NCBI RefSeq assembly: GCF_001889405.1
Contig: NZ_CP017921.1
Coordinates: forward strand, 386,057 to 450,056
DNA from: Methanohalophilus halophilus
GTDB taxonomy: Archaea; Halobacteriota; Methanosarcinia; Methanosarcinales; Methanosarcinaceae
Length of the DNA stretch: 64,000 bases
Reading direction: 5' to 3'
Shown: positions 19,006-28,607 of the stretch, piece by piece
How positions within the stretch are numbered: the stretch's first letter is position 1
How the letters are laid out: each line of letters starts with the position of its first letter
Position numbers and translations under genes: made by a program
Notes under the pieces: generated by a model
What the model was told of the DNA's origin: nothing
Databases searched by the model: none
What the model saw: only the letters and a program-made list of their open reading frames with translations

Positions 19006-19244
19006 GATCCTGCCTCAAATGCTGCTAATTCTCTCATTTGATAGGCCACATAGATATTAAAACTATTGGGATACAGGAAAAACAAGACCCCTGTCTATGA
19101 AATATATTGAAATATCCCTGGCAAAAAGTGCCAGATATTTATCGAAAAGAGATTAGATGCAGAAGTTGTATTGTAATGAATGCAAGAATGAAGCCCTTGA
19201 ATAAGTATTTTTATTTCATCGCTGAAATCCCGGAATAATCACAA

Positions 19245-19610
19245 TCAATTCTCGACATAAGATGAGACGGTTTGTTGGAAATCATGTATGTCTATTGGTT
19301 TGGATATATAACCCGCACATCCTGCATTAATAAATTTCTTATCATCGCCCCTCATTGCATGTGCTGTCAATGCAACTACAGGCGTATCTTTTGTATTTTC
19401 AATCTCTTTGAATTTTTCCAGAACTTCAAGGCCGTCCATTTTGGGCAGCTGCATATCAAGCAAGATGAGATCAAAAGCATTTTTCTCTACAACTTCAAGA
19501 GCCTGTGAACCGTCTTCTGCCTGCATTACTTCATATCCGTAAGACTCAAGCAAGTCCACTGTAAGTTCCATGTTCATTGGATTGTCTTCAACTACAAGAA
19601 TTGTGGTCAT
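19245..19610 (-). CDS. CheY-like response regulator
   Basis: A stand-alone receiver domain of 121 residues. The acidic pair is VVEDN, the phosphorylated Asp is in LILLDMQLPKMDG near residue 54, the Thr/Ser switch is VALTAHA, and the Lys is in SKPID. It has no output domain. It lies 217 bases downstream of the large hybrid kinase on the same strand, and GAGGTATT is its ribosome site. It may relay phosphate from that kinase. Confidence 0.9.
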   Translation of the reverse strand: MTTILVVEDNPMNMELTVDLLESYGYEVMQAEDGSQALEVVEKNAFDLILLDMQLPKMDGLEVLEKFKEIENTKDTPVVALTAHAMRGDDKKFINAGCAGYISKPIDIHDFQQTVSSYVEN

Positions 19611-19826
19611 TCTTAATACCTCTAAATATGATTTGATAATTATCGATAGCTCCCTTTTCCCGGAAAATACCTGACTGATTTGATCACAACTTAAATTACA
19701 AAGCTGTTGTAGAGTATGTTTTCATATATATATAGTAATAGGCATACAATTTATAAATCTGAACATTTTATGCAAAATCAGACATAAGAATTACCAAAAT
19801 TAATTCTTATGGCCTCATAAATCAAA

Positions 19827-22800
19827 TTAACCGTTGCTAGCAGAATCACCATGACTTCTCTTTGAATCAAGATGTTTTATTATTTCAATCAGATGATTGC
19901 GAGTAAAAGTTCCTTTCTGGAGAATTGAAACTACATTACTTTCAAAAACAGCTTTATTTTCCAGATCCTTGGCCGTATGGATAATTATAGGGATGCCTGC
20001 AGTATTACTGTTTTCCCTCAAAGCTGCCATAACATCAAACCCACTTGTAATTGGCATCATCAAATCCAGGATAATGAGGTCCGGAGAATAGGAAAATGTT
20101 TTATCGATGGCCTCCTGGCCACCATAGGCAGGTATAACATTATACCCCTCAATATCAAGGAAAGATTTGAGCATTTCTACTGCAGATGGATCATCGTCCA
20201 CAACAAGTATTGAGGAAGGAGAACCGCAAGGGGCCTCGAGACCATCCAATACAGTCAATAACCTTTCCCTATCAATGGGTTTGGAAATATAAGCGGATAT
20301 GTCATACTCTCTTTTAATTGCGTTGGCATTAAGGACAGAAACAATAATTACAGGAATACCGGTAGTATCAGAACTTTTTTTCAATTTGCCTAAAACATCC
20401 CACCCATTAACCCCGGGCATCATGATATCAAGCAATATCGCGAAAGGTTTTACGACATTCACATAGCGGGATACAAGATACCCACGAGAAAGGGGCAATG
20501 CCCTGTAGCCGGCATTGACAACAGTTGAAACAAGCAAATTACGTGACGAGTAGTCATCCTCAACTACCATTACAATAGGTTCCTTATTGCTGGAATTCAG
20601 AGGTTTTTCCAAAAGGGGAAAAGGATCAATATCAGTGTTTTCAGGAGTCCTGGGTGTAGAACCAATAAAATATTGACCATCTTCGGTTTCACCGGTTTTT
20701 TCATGATCAGCTTCACAGGAAACCTGGCTTAAAGGAATCGTAAAAGTAAAGGTACTGCCTTCTCCCTTTTTGCTTGTCACCCATACATCACCACCATGCA
20801 TATTCACAAACCTTTTTACAAGGGACAAACCAAGACCTGTCCCTTCATAATTGCGTGAAGAAGATGTATCTTCCTGGGTAAAAGCATCGAATAAAGTATC
20901 CTGAGCTTTTTCAGAGATTCCTACCCCGGTATCTGATACCGAAACGTACAATACATCGTTTTCCACATGGGAAAGTAAACACACGTTTCCCCCCTCGGGT
21001 GTAAATTTTATTGCATTGCTGAGGAGATTGTAAAGTACCTGCTTGAATTTGCCCTTATCGGCACATATCTCTTCCGAATAATTATGTTCAACTGAAAGAG
21101 AAAGAGATTTCTTATTTCCAAGAGGCATAACAAGTTCCACTACTTCTCTGGAAGCCTCATTTAAAGAGAAAGTCTCACATTCAAGCTCCATCTTACCGGC
21201 TTCCACTTTTGACAGGTCAAGAATATCATTAATCAGGTTTAAGAGATGTTTGCCGCTTTTGGCAATGTTGGACACATATTTCTTCTGAGGATCATTGAGT
21301 TCACCCCTTACTTCTTCCAGCAGGATATCCGAAAATCCAATCACCGAATTCAAGGGTGTTCTCAATTCATGACTCATGTTTGCCAGAAATTCACTCTTGG
21401 ACCGATTTGCCTGTTCTGCAGCCATTTTTGCATTGTAGAGAGCTTCTTCAATATTTTTTCGCTCTGTCATATTATAGACTACACCCACGATTACAAGATC
21501 CCCATTGGATTTTTCAAGTGGGAGAAGGGTTTCTTCGACCTGGTAGCCTTCTATAGTGAATTCAAAATTGCGAGTTTGCCCATCCAGTGCAGCATATAAA
21601 TGAGGAAGGAGGGTTTCAACCATATCTGCAGGCAATACATCTTCAGGCAGCTTACCTACGAAATCATTTTTATCGAACTTAAATCTATCAAGCATTTTAC
21701 CCCCTATTGAAATATATCTCAAATCACTGTCATGCAGGACAACTATTCCATTGGGAAAATTAGATATGATCAATTCAAGCTGTTTATCACGTTCCTGTTT
21801 TTCTTTTTCTGCACGGTCCCTCTGATAGATTTCCACCTGTAAATTACGGTTCTTACTGTTAATAGCCTGACTGGCCCCACCAAGAGTAACTATTGTGATA
21901 CCCATCAAAAGAAAGACATACCAATACTGATTAATCACATCGGAAAGAGCGACTTGCCCATAGTTTTCATATGGCCCTATTTTTAATTCTTTCATGGAGT
22001 CATGGACTGTGCCATAATCCAGAGGAACAGTCCAGCCTGCATATCCACCTTTTATGGTGGCTTCCGAAAAACGAGGCAATTGAAGCAGGTTCGCAAGCAT
22101 TTTTTCGGCTACATCCTCAGATACATGAGGACTGCGGGAAAAAGCCCACTGTGGATATAGACGGGTGCTGTGCTTCTGTAAGAAAGGAGAAGCAAAATGA
22201 TCTCCCTCATATAAACCAGTAGAATGATCCACATTCAAGCACTTGATATCAACAAAAGATATCTTGCCTTCCTTTTTCATAGATTCAAGGATCCCGGTAC
22301 TAACAATCCCCACATCAACATCCCCGCAAAGCACTGCTTCTACCACTTTGTCCTCTGTACCCCCATAAGTGACATCCATGGCATCTATATCCAATCCTGC
22401 ATCATTAAATTCTCTCGCAGCTATCCACCATCCCCCAAAGGAATGTTCGTTAACTGCCATTACCGATAAACTTTCAACATCATTAAGAGAATTCACATCT
22501 ATCCTGTCGTTTTTCGTGAATATGACTGAACCAAAGACAGTGTATGAGCGGCCTCCCCAGGATTCTTTCAAAGTTGCTATCCTCTGGACATTGTGATCGA
22601 CTTCCAGCTCAACATATACCAGTGGGTTTGTGATAAGGAAATCAATTTGTTCATTAGCTATTTCAGAAGGCATCTGTTCAAAATCCATGGGGACAAGCAC
22701 CACATCCCTTTCCGGGAAACCAGCATCCAGATAATCTATAGTAGGCCCCCATCTCTCCATTGCAGCTTCATCTCCCCTATTTGCAAGCACCCCAATCCTG

Positions 22801-22895
22801 AGCTGATCATCGGAAGCAGAAACTACAATAATGCAAGTCAAAATAAGAAATAATAAGGTGATAGACATACATAAGTACCTGGATATTGGTTTCAT
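19827..22895 (-). CDS. Hybrid histidine kinase with PhnD-like extracellular sensor and two receiver domains
   Basis: 1022 residues. A signal or membrane segment (1-27), a PhnD/TauA-like periplasmic binding domain (about 30-310: LRIGVLANRGDE, FLITNPLVYVELE, SVMAVNEHSFGGWW), a membrane span near 325-345, a short coiled coil, a PAS domain (about 370-490), HisKA with phospho-acceptor His in MSHELRTPLNS (near 515), HATPase with the N, G1 and G2 boxes (DTGVGI, GTGLGLSL), then two receiver domains (LLDIMMPG and LILDLMMP). The binding fold suggests it senses a small anion or organic ligand outside the cell. The phosphorelay output is unclear, as the second receiver ends the protein. The HisKA part is nearly identical in DNA to the kinase at 31.2-33.1 kb. 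Confidence 0.9.
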   Translation of the reverse strand: MKPISRYLCMSITLLFLILTCIIVVSASDDQLRIGVLANRGDEAAMERWGPTIDYLDAGFPERDVVLVPMDFEQMPSEIANEQIDFLITNPLVYVELEVDHNVQRIATLKESWGGRSYTVFGSVIFTKNDRIDVNSLNDVESLSVMAVNEHSFGGWWIAAREFNDAGLDIDAMDVTYGGTEDKVVEAVLCGDVDVGIVSTGILESMKKEGKISFVDIKCLNVDHSTGLYEGDHFASPFLQKHSTRLYPQWAFSRSPHVSEDVAEKMLANLLQLPRFSEATIKGGYAGWTVPLDYGTVHDSMKELKIGPYENYGQVALSDVINQYWYVFLLMGITIVTLGGASQAINSKNRNLQVEIYQRDRAEKEKQERDKQLELIISNFPNGIVVLHDSDLRYISIGGKMLDRFKFDKNDFVGKLPEDVLPADMVETLLPHLYAALDGQTRNFEFTIEGYQVEETLLPLEKSNGDLVIVGVVYNMTERKNIEEALYNAKMAAEQANRSKSEFLANMSHELRTPLNSVIGFSDILLEEVRGELNDPQKKYVSNIAKSGKHLLNLINDILDLSKVEAGKMELECETFSLNEASREVVELVMPLGNKKSLSLSVEHNYSEEICADKGKFKQVLYNLLSNAIKFTPEGGNVCLLSHVENDVLYVSVSDTGVGISEKAQDTLFDAFTQEDTSSSRNYEGTGLGLSLVKRFVNMHGGDVWVTSKKGEGSTFTFTIPLSQVSCEADHEKTGETEDGQYFIGSTPRTPENTDIDPFPLLEKPLNSSNKEPIVMVVEDDYSSRNLLVSTVVNAGYRALPLSRGYLVSRYVNVVKPFAILLDIMMPGVNGWDVLGKLKKSSDTTGIPVIIVSVLNANAIKREYDISAYISKPIDRERLLTVLDGLEAPCGSPSSILVVDDDPSAVEMLKSFLDIEGYNVIPAYGGQEAIDKTFSYSPDLIILDLMMPITSGFDVMAALRENSNTAGIPIIIHTAKDLENKAVFESNVVSILQKGTFTRNHLIEIIKHLDSKRSHGDSASNG
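21179..21421 (-). repeat. HisKA-coding repeat copy 1 (inverted relative to copy 2)
   Basis: About 242 bases that match 32381-32622 on the other strand with roughly 15-16 mismatches (about 93 percent). The first 67 bases are identical, including silent positions. Confidence 0.9.
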
Positions 22896-23134
22896 GGGTT
22901 AATATATAGAAAAATTATCTCATATAAATATAACCAACTGAATTTGTATTCAAAGACGGAGAATACATATAAAAGTCTCAATATTATCAATATAAAGCAG
23001 CAATAATGAAAAACCGAAAGAGTTAGAAGAAGATAACTATCTTTAACAGAGCATCTAAAATTTAAGTTTACAGGAAAAGCTATGGACAAACTTTTAATAC
23101 TCCAACACGACCCATATGAACTAAAGGAGAAAAT

Positions 23135-24238
23135 ATGGCAAGATCCGCACAACGTTCCAGTCTGAAAAAAATACCCCAGGAATCAATCGAGGCAAAAGAA
23201 GCTACTGCAGAGATTGTAATTTTGCAACCTATTGGTTATCCCCTCTGTGGAATTATTGAAGAATACCCACGCATCGAAGAACCCGAACTTTTCGAATGTT
23301 ATGCAAGAATGCAATGGAATGGTTACATTGCCCGAAAAAACGATTACCTCTTTGATCACCGAATGTTCCCTGATTTTGCATACAGGATCCAGGAAGTAAG
23401 ACCCGAAGCTACAATAATAGGCCAATCCACAACAATTGTAGTAAATCAGGAAGAGAAAGAAAAAACGGATATCGAATACCCCGTGGAAATTGCATTTGAT
23501 GATATCGTCGGACAGGTTAAAGCAAAACGCAAATGTAAACTCATCGAGCGATATCTGGAAGAGCCCGAAAGGTTTGGCAAATGGGCACCCCGCAATATCC
23601 TTTTTCATGGACCATCAGGTACAGGAAAGACCATGGTCGCAAAAGCCCTTGCAAATAAAACTGAGGTGGCATTCCTCCCGATCAAGGCCACACAACTTAT
23701 AGGAGAGTTTGTAGGTGAAGGATCCCGGCAGATACACCAGTTGTATGAAAGAGCTGCTGAAATTGCACCCAGCATTATTTTCATAGACGAACTGGATGCC
23801 ATTGCCCTTGACAGGCGATACCAGGAACTCAGAGGCGATGTCGCCGAGATCGTCAACGCCCTGCTCACTGAAATGGACGGCATCAACCAAAGAGAAGGAG
23901 TATGCACCATCTGTGCCACAAACAGGACAGCAGTACTCGACGGCGCAGTGAGGAGCCGTTTTGAAGAAGAGATAGAATTTGTACTCCCCGACAAAGAGGA
24001 AAGAAAAGAAATAATAGAGCTCAATCTACAGACATTTCCCATAAAAGCTGAAGCTAACGTGGGCGAACTTGCAAAATTGACCAACGGTCTTTCGGGAAGG
24101 GACATTGTGGAAAAAGTCCTCAAAAGTGCTCTCCACCATGCAATAATGGATGATATGGAAAAAGTTGAAGCACATTATTTTGAAAAAGCTGCATCCGGGT
24201 TGCAGAAAAAGGAAACAAATACCCATCTTTACGCCTGA
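23135..24238 (+). CDS. AAA+ ATPase with atypical N-terminal domain
   Basis: 367 residues. Residues about 1-125 match no domain I know (start MARSAQRSSLKKIPQESIEA). Then one Cdc48/PAN-like AAA+ module: DIVGQVKAKRKCKLI, Walker A GPSGTGKT near residue 163, Walker [16 protein letters not shown] near 218, sensor TNRTAVLDGAVRSRFEEEIEF, and a C-terminal helical lid. Archaeal genomes often hold such stand-alone AAA ATPases of unknown substrate. An AAAGGAG ribosome site is clear. An 87-residue gene follows 14 bases later and is probably co-expressed. Confidence 0.88.
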   Translation: MARSAQRSSLKKIPQESIEAKEATAEIVILQPIGYPLCGIIEEYPRIEEPELFECYARMQWNGYIARKNDYLFDHRMFPDFAYRIQEVRPEATIIGQSTTIVVNQEEKEKTDIEYPVEIAFDDIVGQVKAKRKCKLIERYLEEPERFGKWAPRNILFHGPSGTGKTMVAKALANKTEVAFLPIKATQLIGEFVGEGSRQIHQLYERAAEIAPSIIFIDELDAIALDRRYQELRGDVAEIVNALLTEMDGINQREGVCTICATNRTAVLDGAVRSRFEEEIEFVLPDKEERKEIIELNLQTFPIKAEANVGELAKLTNGLSGRDIVEKVLKSALHHAIMDDMEKVEAHYFEKAASGLQKKETNTHLYA

Positions 24239-24252
24239 GAAGAGGTGAAAAA

Positions 24253-24516
24253 ATGACAGAAATAGAAGAATCAGACAGGTTCGAGTGCAAAGTTGTCAAC
24301 ATAATAAACAACCTGAAGTGGAAAGGAGTAATGGTTAAAGAGATAAAAAGTGGAGGGAATGTTTATTTTGCCCGCACTGATCCGAAGAGGGATTTGAAAG
24401 CCGGAGATACCCTATACCTGGGAGTCAGAGAATTACCAAGCCAGATGGAAGAGATGCAGGCCGAAGTTACCCTTTACGACAAAAATGATGAGAAAATCGA
24501 TTGGACCTTCATTTAA
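24253..24516 (+). CDS. Hypothetical protein, 87 residues, in operon with AAA+ ATPase
   Basis: I do not recognise it. It is a soluble, acidic, likely all-beta protein (KVVNIINNLKWKGVMVKEI, then FARTDPKRDLKAGDTLYLGV), reminiscent of small beta-barrels. GAAGAGGTG precedes the ATG. Its tight spacing after the ATPase suggests an adaptor or substrate-side partner. That is inference only. Confidence 0.75.
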   Translation: MTEIEESDRFECKVVNIINNLKWKGVMVKEIKSGGNVYFARTDPKRDLKAGDTLYLGVRELPSQMEEMQAEVTLYDKNDEKIDWTFI

Positions 24517-24537
24517 AGGCCCAGGAAAACTGCCCTA

Positions 24538-25452
24538 TTATTCCCCATAGAGAACTTCAAATTCCATCAGGTCATCTGCCACACAGGTATTTTCGAAAAC
24601 TTCTTTTGCCTCCTCCAGAAGTACTGAGGAATCGTCAGTATACCTCGAGCTGATATGAGTCAGGATGAGCCGCTTTACCTTTGCTTTTTGTGCCGCCTCG
24701 GCAGCCTCTTTTGCTGTCGAATGCAATGATTCATGGGCCCAATCCGCTTTTTCCTGTGCAAGTGTCCCATCATGAATTAATACATCAGCGTTTTTACTTG
24801 CCCTAATAATTGCCTCACATGGACGAGTATCACCAGTATAGATAAGTTTACGCCCTTTGCGGCAGGGACCTATCACTTCATTCGGTTGGACTAGCCTGCC
24901 ATTTACTTCTACCGGTTCCCCTTTTTGGAGACGGGAAAATAGTGGGCCTATGGGTACACCCAGCTCTTCAGCACGACGACGGTCAAATCTGCCCGGGCGC
25001 TCATTTTCTACAAGAGCATAGGCAAGGGAAGGGACACTGTGCTCACTTGCAATGGCATTTATCGCATAACCCTCCCGAAAGACAGTATCCCCGGCTTTGA
25101 GAGGTACTGCCTTGACCTCAAAATTCAATCTGCTGTAGCCAAGCAATGATACCAATTTTACAAATTGTTCCACCCAGGCAGGACCGTATATAGTCAGTGG
25201 AGCATCCCTGCCGTGGAAAGAAAGAGTTTGCAAAAGGCCCGGGATTCCCAGAACATGGTCTGCATGAAAATGTGTAATGAATATAGAGGAAAGGGACATC
25301 ATGCCCGTCCTGGCACGCATCATTTGTTGCTGAGTACCCTCCCCACAGTCAAAAAGGAGCAACTCCCCATCCCTGTTAACCAGAATAGAAGAGGGATTCC
25401 TGTTCACAGTTGGGAGAGCTCCCCCAGTACCAAGGAACACTACACGAAGCAT
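24538..25452 (-). CDS. rnz: Ribonuclease Z
   Basis: 304 residues of the metallo-beta-lactamase superfamily. N-terminal MLRVVFLGTGGALPTVNRNPSS, zinc motif FITHFHADHVLGIPGL near residue 59, and IYTGDTRPC near 206. It cuts the 3' trailer of pre-tRNAs. The frame opens eight codons earlier, but ATG 25452 gives the canonical N-terminus, and an ATAAATAA element about 30 bases upstream suggests a leaderless message. Confidence 0.93.
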   Translation of the reverse strand: MLRVVFLGTGGALPTVNRNPSSILVNRDGELLLFDCGEGTQQQMMRARTGMMSLSSIFITHFHADHVLGIPGLLQTLSFHGRDAPLTIYGPAWVEQFVKLVSLLGYSRLNFEVKAVPLKAGDTVFREGYAINAIASEHSVPSLAYALVENERPGRFDRRRAEELGVPIGPLFSRLQKGEPVEVNGRLVQPNEVIGPCRKGRKLIYTGDTRPCEAIIRASKNADVLIHDGTLAQEKADWAHESLHSTAKEAAEAAQKAKVKRLILTHISSRYTDDSSVLLEEAKEVFENTCVADDLMEFEVLYGE

Positions 25453-25604
25453 AATAAATATCATAAGTAAAAGCATTATTTATGATTATCCAAACTCGTG
25501 AGAAGTCTATATTCGAAAGGTTCATATACAATATTACAATTAATGAACTCTCCTAATAGCAAAGCTTAGTATTATACTTAAATCACAAAACAGAGGTTCC
25601 AATC

Positions 25605-25982
25605 ATGATATCCCAGGGAAGATCAAAGAGAACGGCCACATCTGCCAAGAGAAAAACAGCACGCGGAAAAAGGAAATATGAAATCGGCAGTGAACCTGCA
25701 GAAACACATGTCGCGGAAACAAGAAGGAAATCTGTAAAGACCAGGGGCGGCTCCCACAAAATAAAGCTTCTCCAGGAAAAAATTGCCAATGTCACAGATC
25801 CCTCTACCGGCAAGACAGTAGCCACAACAATCGAGAATGTTACCGACAACGAAGCCAACGAGCACTATGTCAGGCGTAACATACTCACAAAGGGAAGCAT
25901 CATCAAGACCGAACTTGGAGATGCCAGGATCACCAGTCGTCCGGGCCAGGATGGCGTTGTCAACGCAATACTTACACAATAA
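25605..25982 (+). CDS. rps8e: 30S ribosomal protein S8e
   Basis: 125 residues, basic N-terminus with [13 protein letters not shown] and [12 protein letters not shown], the S8e signature, and a C-terminal [27 protein letters not shown]. The start ATG gives MISQGRSKR. The Lrp-type gene follows 27 bases later. Confidence 0.95.
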   Translation: MISQGRSKRTATSAKRKTARGKRKYEIGSEPAETHVAETRRKSVKTRGGSHKIKLLQEKIANVTDPSTGKTVATTIENVTDNEANEHYVRRNILTKGSIIKTELGDARITSRPGQDGVVNAILTQ

Positions 25983-26009
25983 ATAAAAAATACAGGTGGT
26001 TCAAAGAGC

Positions 26010-26501
26010 ATGGACAGGAAAACAAGGGACATATTGGAGATTCTGGAAAATGATGCCAGATCAAGCTATGAGGACATCTCCGCCCTTGTTGACATGACCC
26101 CGGAAGAAGTCCAGAAGCGAATCCATCAGCTTGAAAAAGCAAAGATAATCCGCAAATATAAAACAGTGATTGACTGGGAACTTGCCGGGGAAGATTATGT
26201 CTATGCGATCATTGAACTGAAGGTAACACTGGAACGCAAGCAGGGATACCAGGGTATCGCAGAAAGACTGTACCGATTCCCAGAAGTGCGTTCTGTCAGA
26301 CTGCTTTCAGGAGAACATGACATAGCCCTTACGGTCCGTGGCAAATCCATGAAGCAGGTCGCTTTTTTTGTTGCAGAGAAAATAGCCACCCTGGAACAGG
26401 TGCATAATACTGCCACCCATTTCGTACTCAAGACATACAAAGAAGACGGGTTGATTATGGAAGAGCCCGAACATGTAAAACGTCTGCCAGTTTCCCCCTA
26501 A
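26010..26501 (+). CDS. Lrp/AsnC-family transcription regulator
   Basis: 163 residues. An N-terminal winged helix (MDRKTRDILEILENDARSSYEDIS) and a C-terminal RAM ligand domain (VYAIIELKVTL, GEHDIALTVRG). Such regulators often respond to amino acids. The aminotransferase gene begins 14 bases after its stop, so it may control or sense the product of that enzyme. Confidence 0.9.
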   Translation: MDRKTRDILEILENDARSSYEDISALVDMTPEEVQKRIHQLEKAKIIRKYKTVIDWELAGEDYVYAIIELKVTLERKQGYQGIAERLYRFPEVRSVRLLSGEHDIALTVRGKSMKQVAFFVAEKIATLEQVHNTATHFVLKTYKEDGLIMEEPEHVKRLPVSP

Positions 26502-26515
26502 AGGAGGTATGAAAA

Positions 26516-27682
26516 CTGACAGAAACTTCACGCTTTGTAGCCAGTTATCTGGACAGGGTTCCCCCTTCGGGAATCCGCCGCTTTTTTGACATGGTCTCCG
26601 ACAATGAGGACGTAATATCCCTCGGAGTTGGAGAACCTGATTATATTACTCCCTGGCACATCCGGGAAGCCTGCATTCATTCACTGGAACAGGGAGAAAC
26701 ATCCTATACATCCAACTATGGACTTGTAGAACTCAGAGACGAAATATCCAGGACCTATACCCAGAAGCAAGGACTGTACTATGACCCCACATCCGAAATA
26801 CTGGTGACATCTGGGGTAAGTGAGGCACTGGACCTGGCGGTACGTGCTATCACCGATCCGGGTGACGAGATAATAATTGTGGAACCCTCTTACGTTGCCT
26901 ATGCACCGGCAATCATTTTTGCGGGAGGATACCCGGTTTCTGTACAAACATGCAGGGAAGACAAATTCAAACTTACTTCCGAAAACCTGAAAAAGGCGAT
27001 CACTCCTAAAACCAAAGCCATCCTGCTCAATTATCCAAACAATCCCACCGGGGCCGTGATGGATAAAAAGGAACTGGAACCCATCGCAGACATTGTGGAA
27101 GAGCATGATATAATGGTCATCTCAGATGAAGTCTATGAGAGAATGACCTATGACACACAGCATACATGTTTTGCCTCCCTTGATGGTATGAGGGAACGCA
27201 CCATAGTCCTCAACGGATTTTCCAAGGCATATTCGATGACCGGTTTTAGAATGGCCTATGCACTCGCCCCGGCACCGGTGTTATCAGCCATGATGCGCAT
27301 ACACCAGTATAGCATGCTTTGTGCCCCTATAACTGCACAGGTAGGAGCGATCGAGGCCCTCAAGAATGGTGAGGAAGAAGTGGAGAAAATGGTCAATGAA
27401 TATAACCGGCGCCGCAGACTTATTGTCAAAGGATTCAATAATATAGGCCTGGACTGCTTCAACCCGGGCGGAGCTTTTTACGCATTCCCATCTGTTGCAT
27501 CCACAGGCCTGACATCGGAACAATTTGCCGAAAGGCTGCTTGAACAGCAACAGGTTGTTACCATACCAGGAGATGTATTCGGCAGGGCAGGAAATGGATA
27601 CCTCAGATGTGCCTATGCGGCCTCCAGGGAAGACATCAAGGAAGCTCTTGAGAGAATCGAGACTTTCATATCAAACATCTAA
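26516..27682 (+). CDS. Class I/II aminotransferase, probably starting at CTG
   Basis: 388 residues when read from CTG at 26516. The PLP lysine lies in NGFSKAYSMTGFRMAYAL near residue 230, and the first conserved motif is ISLGVGEPDYITP near residue 38. The segment SYLDRVPPSGIRRFFDMVSD upstream of the first ATG (26591) is conserved in archaeal members of this family, so the true start must be earlier. A TGA at 26510 blocks the frame, and only CTG remains as a plausible start. A perfect AAGGAGGT site sits seven bases before that CTG. The substrate is likely aspartate or another amino acid, not settled by sequence. Confidence 0.85.
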   Translation: MTETSRFVASYLDRVPPSGIRRFFDMVSDNEDVISLGVGEPDYITPWHIREACIHSLEQGETSYTSNYGLVELRDEISRTYTQKQGLYYDPTSEILVTSGVSEALDLAVRAITDPGDEIIIVEPSYVAYAPAIIFAGGYPVSVQTCREDKFKLTSENLKKAITPKTKAILLNYPNNPTGAVMDKKELEPIADIVEEHDIMVISDEVYERMTYDTQHTCFASLDGMRERTIVLNGFSKAYSMTGFRMAYALAPAPVLSAMMRIHQYSMLCAPITAQVGAIEALKNGEEEVEKMVNEYNRRRRLIVKGFNNIGLDCFNPGGAFYAFPSVASTGLTSEQFAERLLEQQQVVTIPGDVFGRAGNGYLRCAYAASREDIKEALERIETFISNI

Positions 27683-27695
27683 AAACGGGCCCGCA

Positions 27696-27720
27696 AAGTG
27701 ATTATGAAGGGAAATCACTT
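27696..27720. repeat. Inverted repeat between convergent genes
   Basis: AAGTGATT at 27696-27703 pairs with AATCACTT at 27713-27720. It overlaps the stop of the minus-strand NYN gene and lies just after the aminotransferase. It could act as an RNA 3' end structure for both genes. No T-run follows directly. Confidence 0.45.
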
Positions 27721-28491
27721 CCCATCACTTTTCTTATCTTTCACGTAAATCAACCGGTTATTGCTGGAATTATCCGCCCGGACTTCATCGATATCAAAAA
27801 GATCTATTGCCCGGAAAATGTCCCACATTTTTTTGTAACCATAATTACGAGGATCAAAATCCGGCTGTTTCTGCACAAGATTGCTTCCCACATTGCCCAG
27901 GAAGGCCCATCCACTTTCTTCAGCTGAATCTTCTACAGCATCCCTTAGCATTTTAACTAGCTTGCTGTCACCTTTGAGGCGGTTAGTATCCCATTTTCCC
28001 GGGGCCTGCATTGGTGACTCAGATACTGTGCCTACTACATCTTCCTCTTTACGCAGGTTTTCCGTATATATGAACTTGTCACAAGCCGCAATAAAGGGTT
28101 TTGGAGTCTTGATTTCTCCGAAACCATAGACCTTGCGACCTGATTCCCTGATCCGGGATGAAAGACGTGTGAAATCACTGTCACTTGAAACAATACAGAA
28201 ACCATCCAGGGGCTCGGAATAAAGCAGGTCCATCGCATCGATAATAAGGGAGCTATCGGTAGCATTTTTGCCGTAAGTATAGCTGAATTGCTGTATCGGC
28301 TGGATGGAATGTTCCAGGAGGCTGTCCTTCCAGTTTTTCAGATTGGGACGCGTCCAGTCACCGTAAATCCGTTTTACGCTTGCGATCCCGTATTTGGCTA
28401 TTTCCGAAAAAAGTCCCTCCACTATGGAAGGTTGTGCATTGTCAGCATCGATAAGTACTGCCAGTTTCTTCTGTACTGCATCGGTCTCCAT
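27715..28491 (-). CDS. NYN-domain (LabA/DUF88-like) protein with C-terminal LOTUS-like domain
   Basis: 258 residues. The N-terminal NYN/PIN-like nuclease fold has the acidic residues in LAVLIDADNAQ, the GKNATDSSLIIDAMDLLY segment and CIVSSDSDFTRL. The C-terminus (about 175-245) resembles an OST-HTH/LOTUS RNA-binding domain (GWAFLGNVGSNLVQKQPDFDP, YGYKKMWDIF). The predicted role is RNA cleavage or binding. Target unknown. Confidence 0.85.
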   Translation of the reverse strand: METDAVQKKLAVLIDADNAQPSIVEGLFSEIAKYGIASVKRIYGDWTRPNLKNWKDSLLEHSIQPIQQFSYTYGKNATDSSLIIDAMDLLYSEPLDGFCIVSSDSDFTRLSSRIRESGRKVYGFGEIKTPKPFIAACDKFIYTENLRKEEDVVGTVSESPMQAPGKWDTNRLKGDSKLVKMLRDAVEDSAEESGWAFLGNVGSNLVQKQPDFDPRNYGYKKMWDIFRAIDLFDIDEVRADNSSNNRLIYVKDKKSDGK

Positions 28492-28607
28492 TAATATTCC
28501 CCAAAAACATAGTGTGAAATCCAGAGCACATCAATCTAATAAATAACCTACTGGGTTAATAAATATAACGAGTTCATATCGGTTTGTACTGTCGAACCTA
28601 ACTAAAT

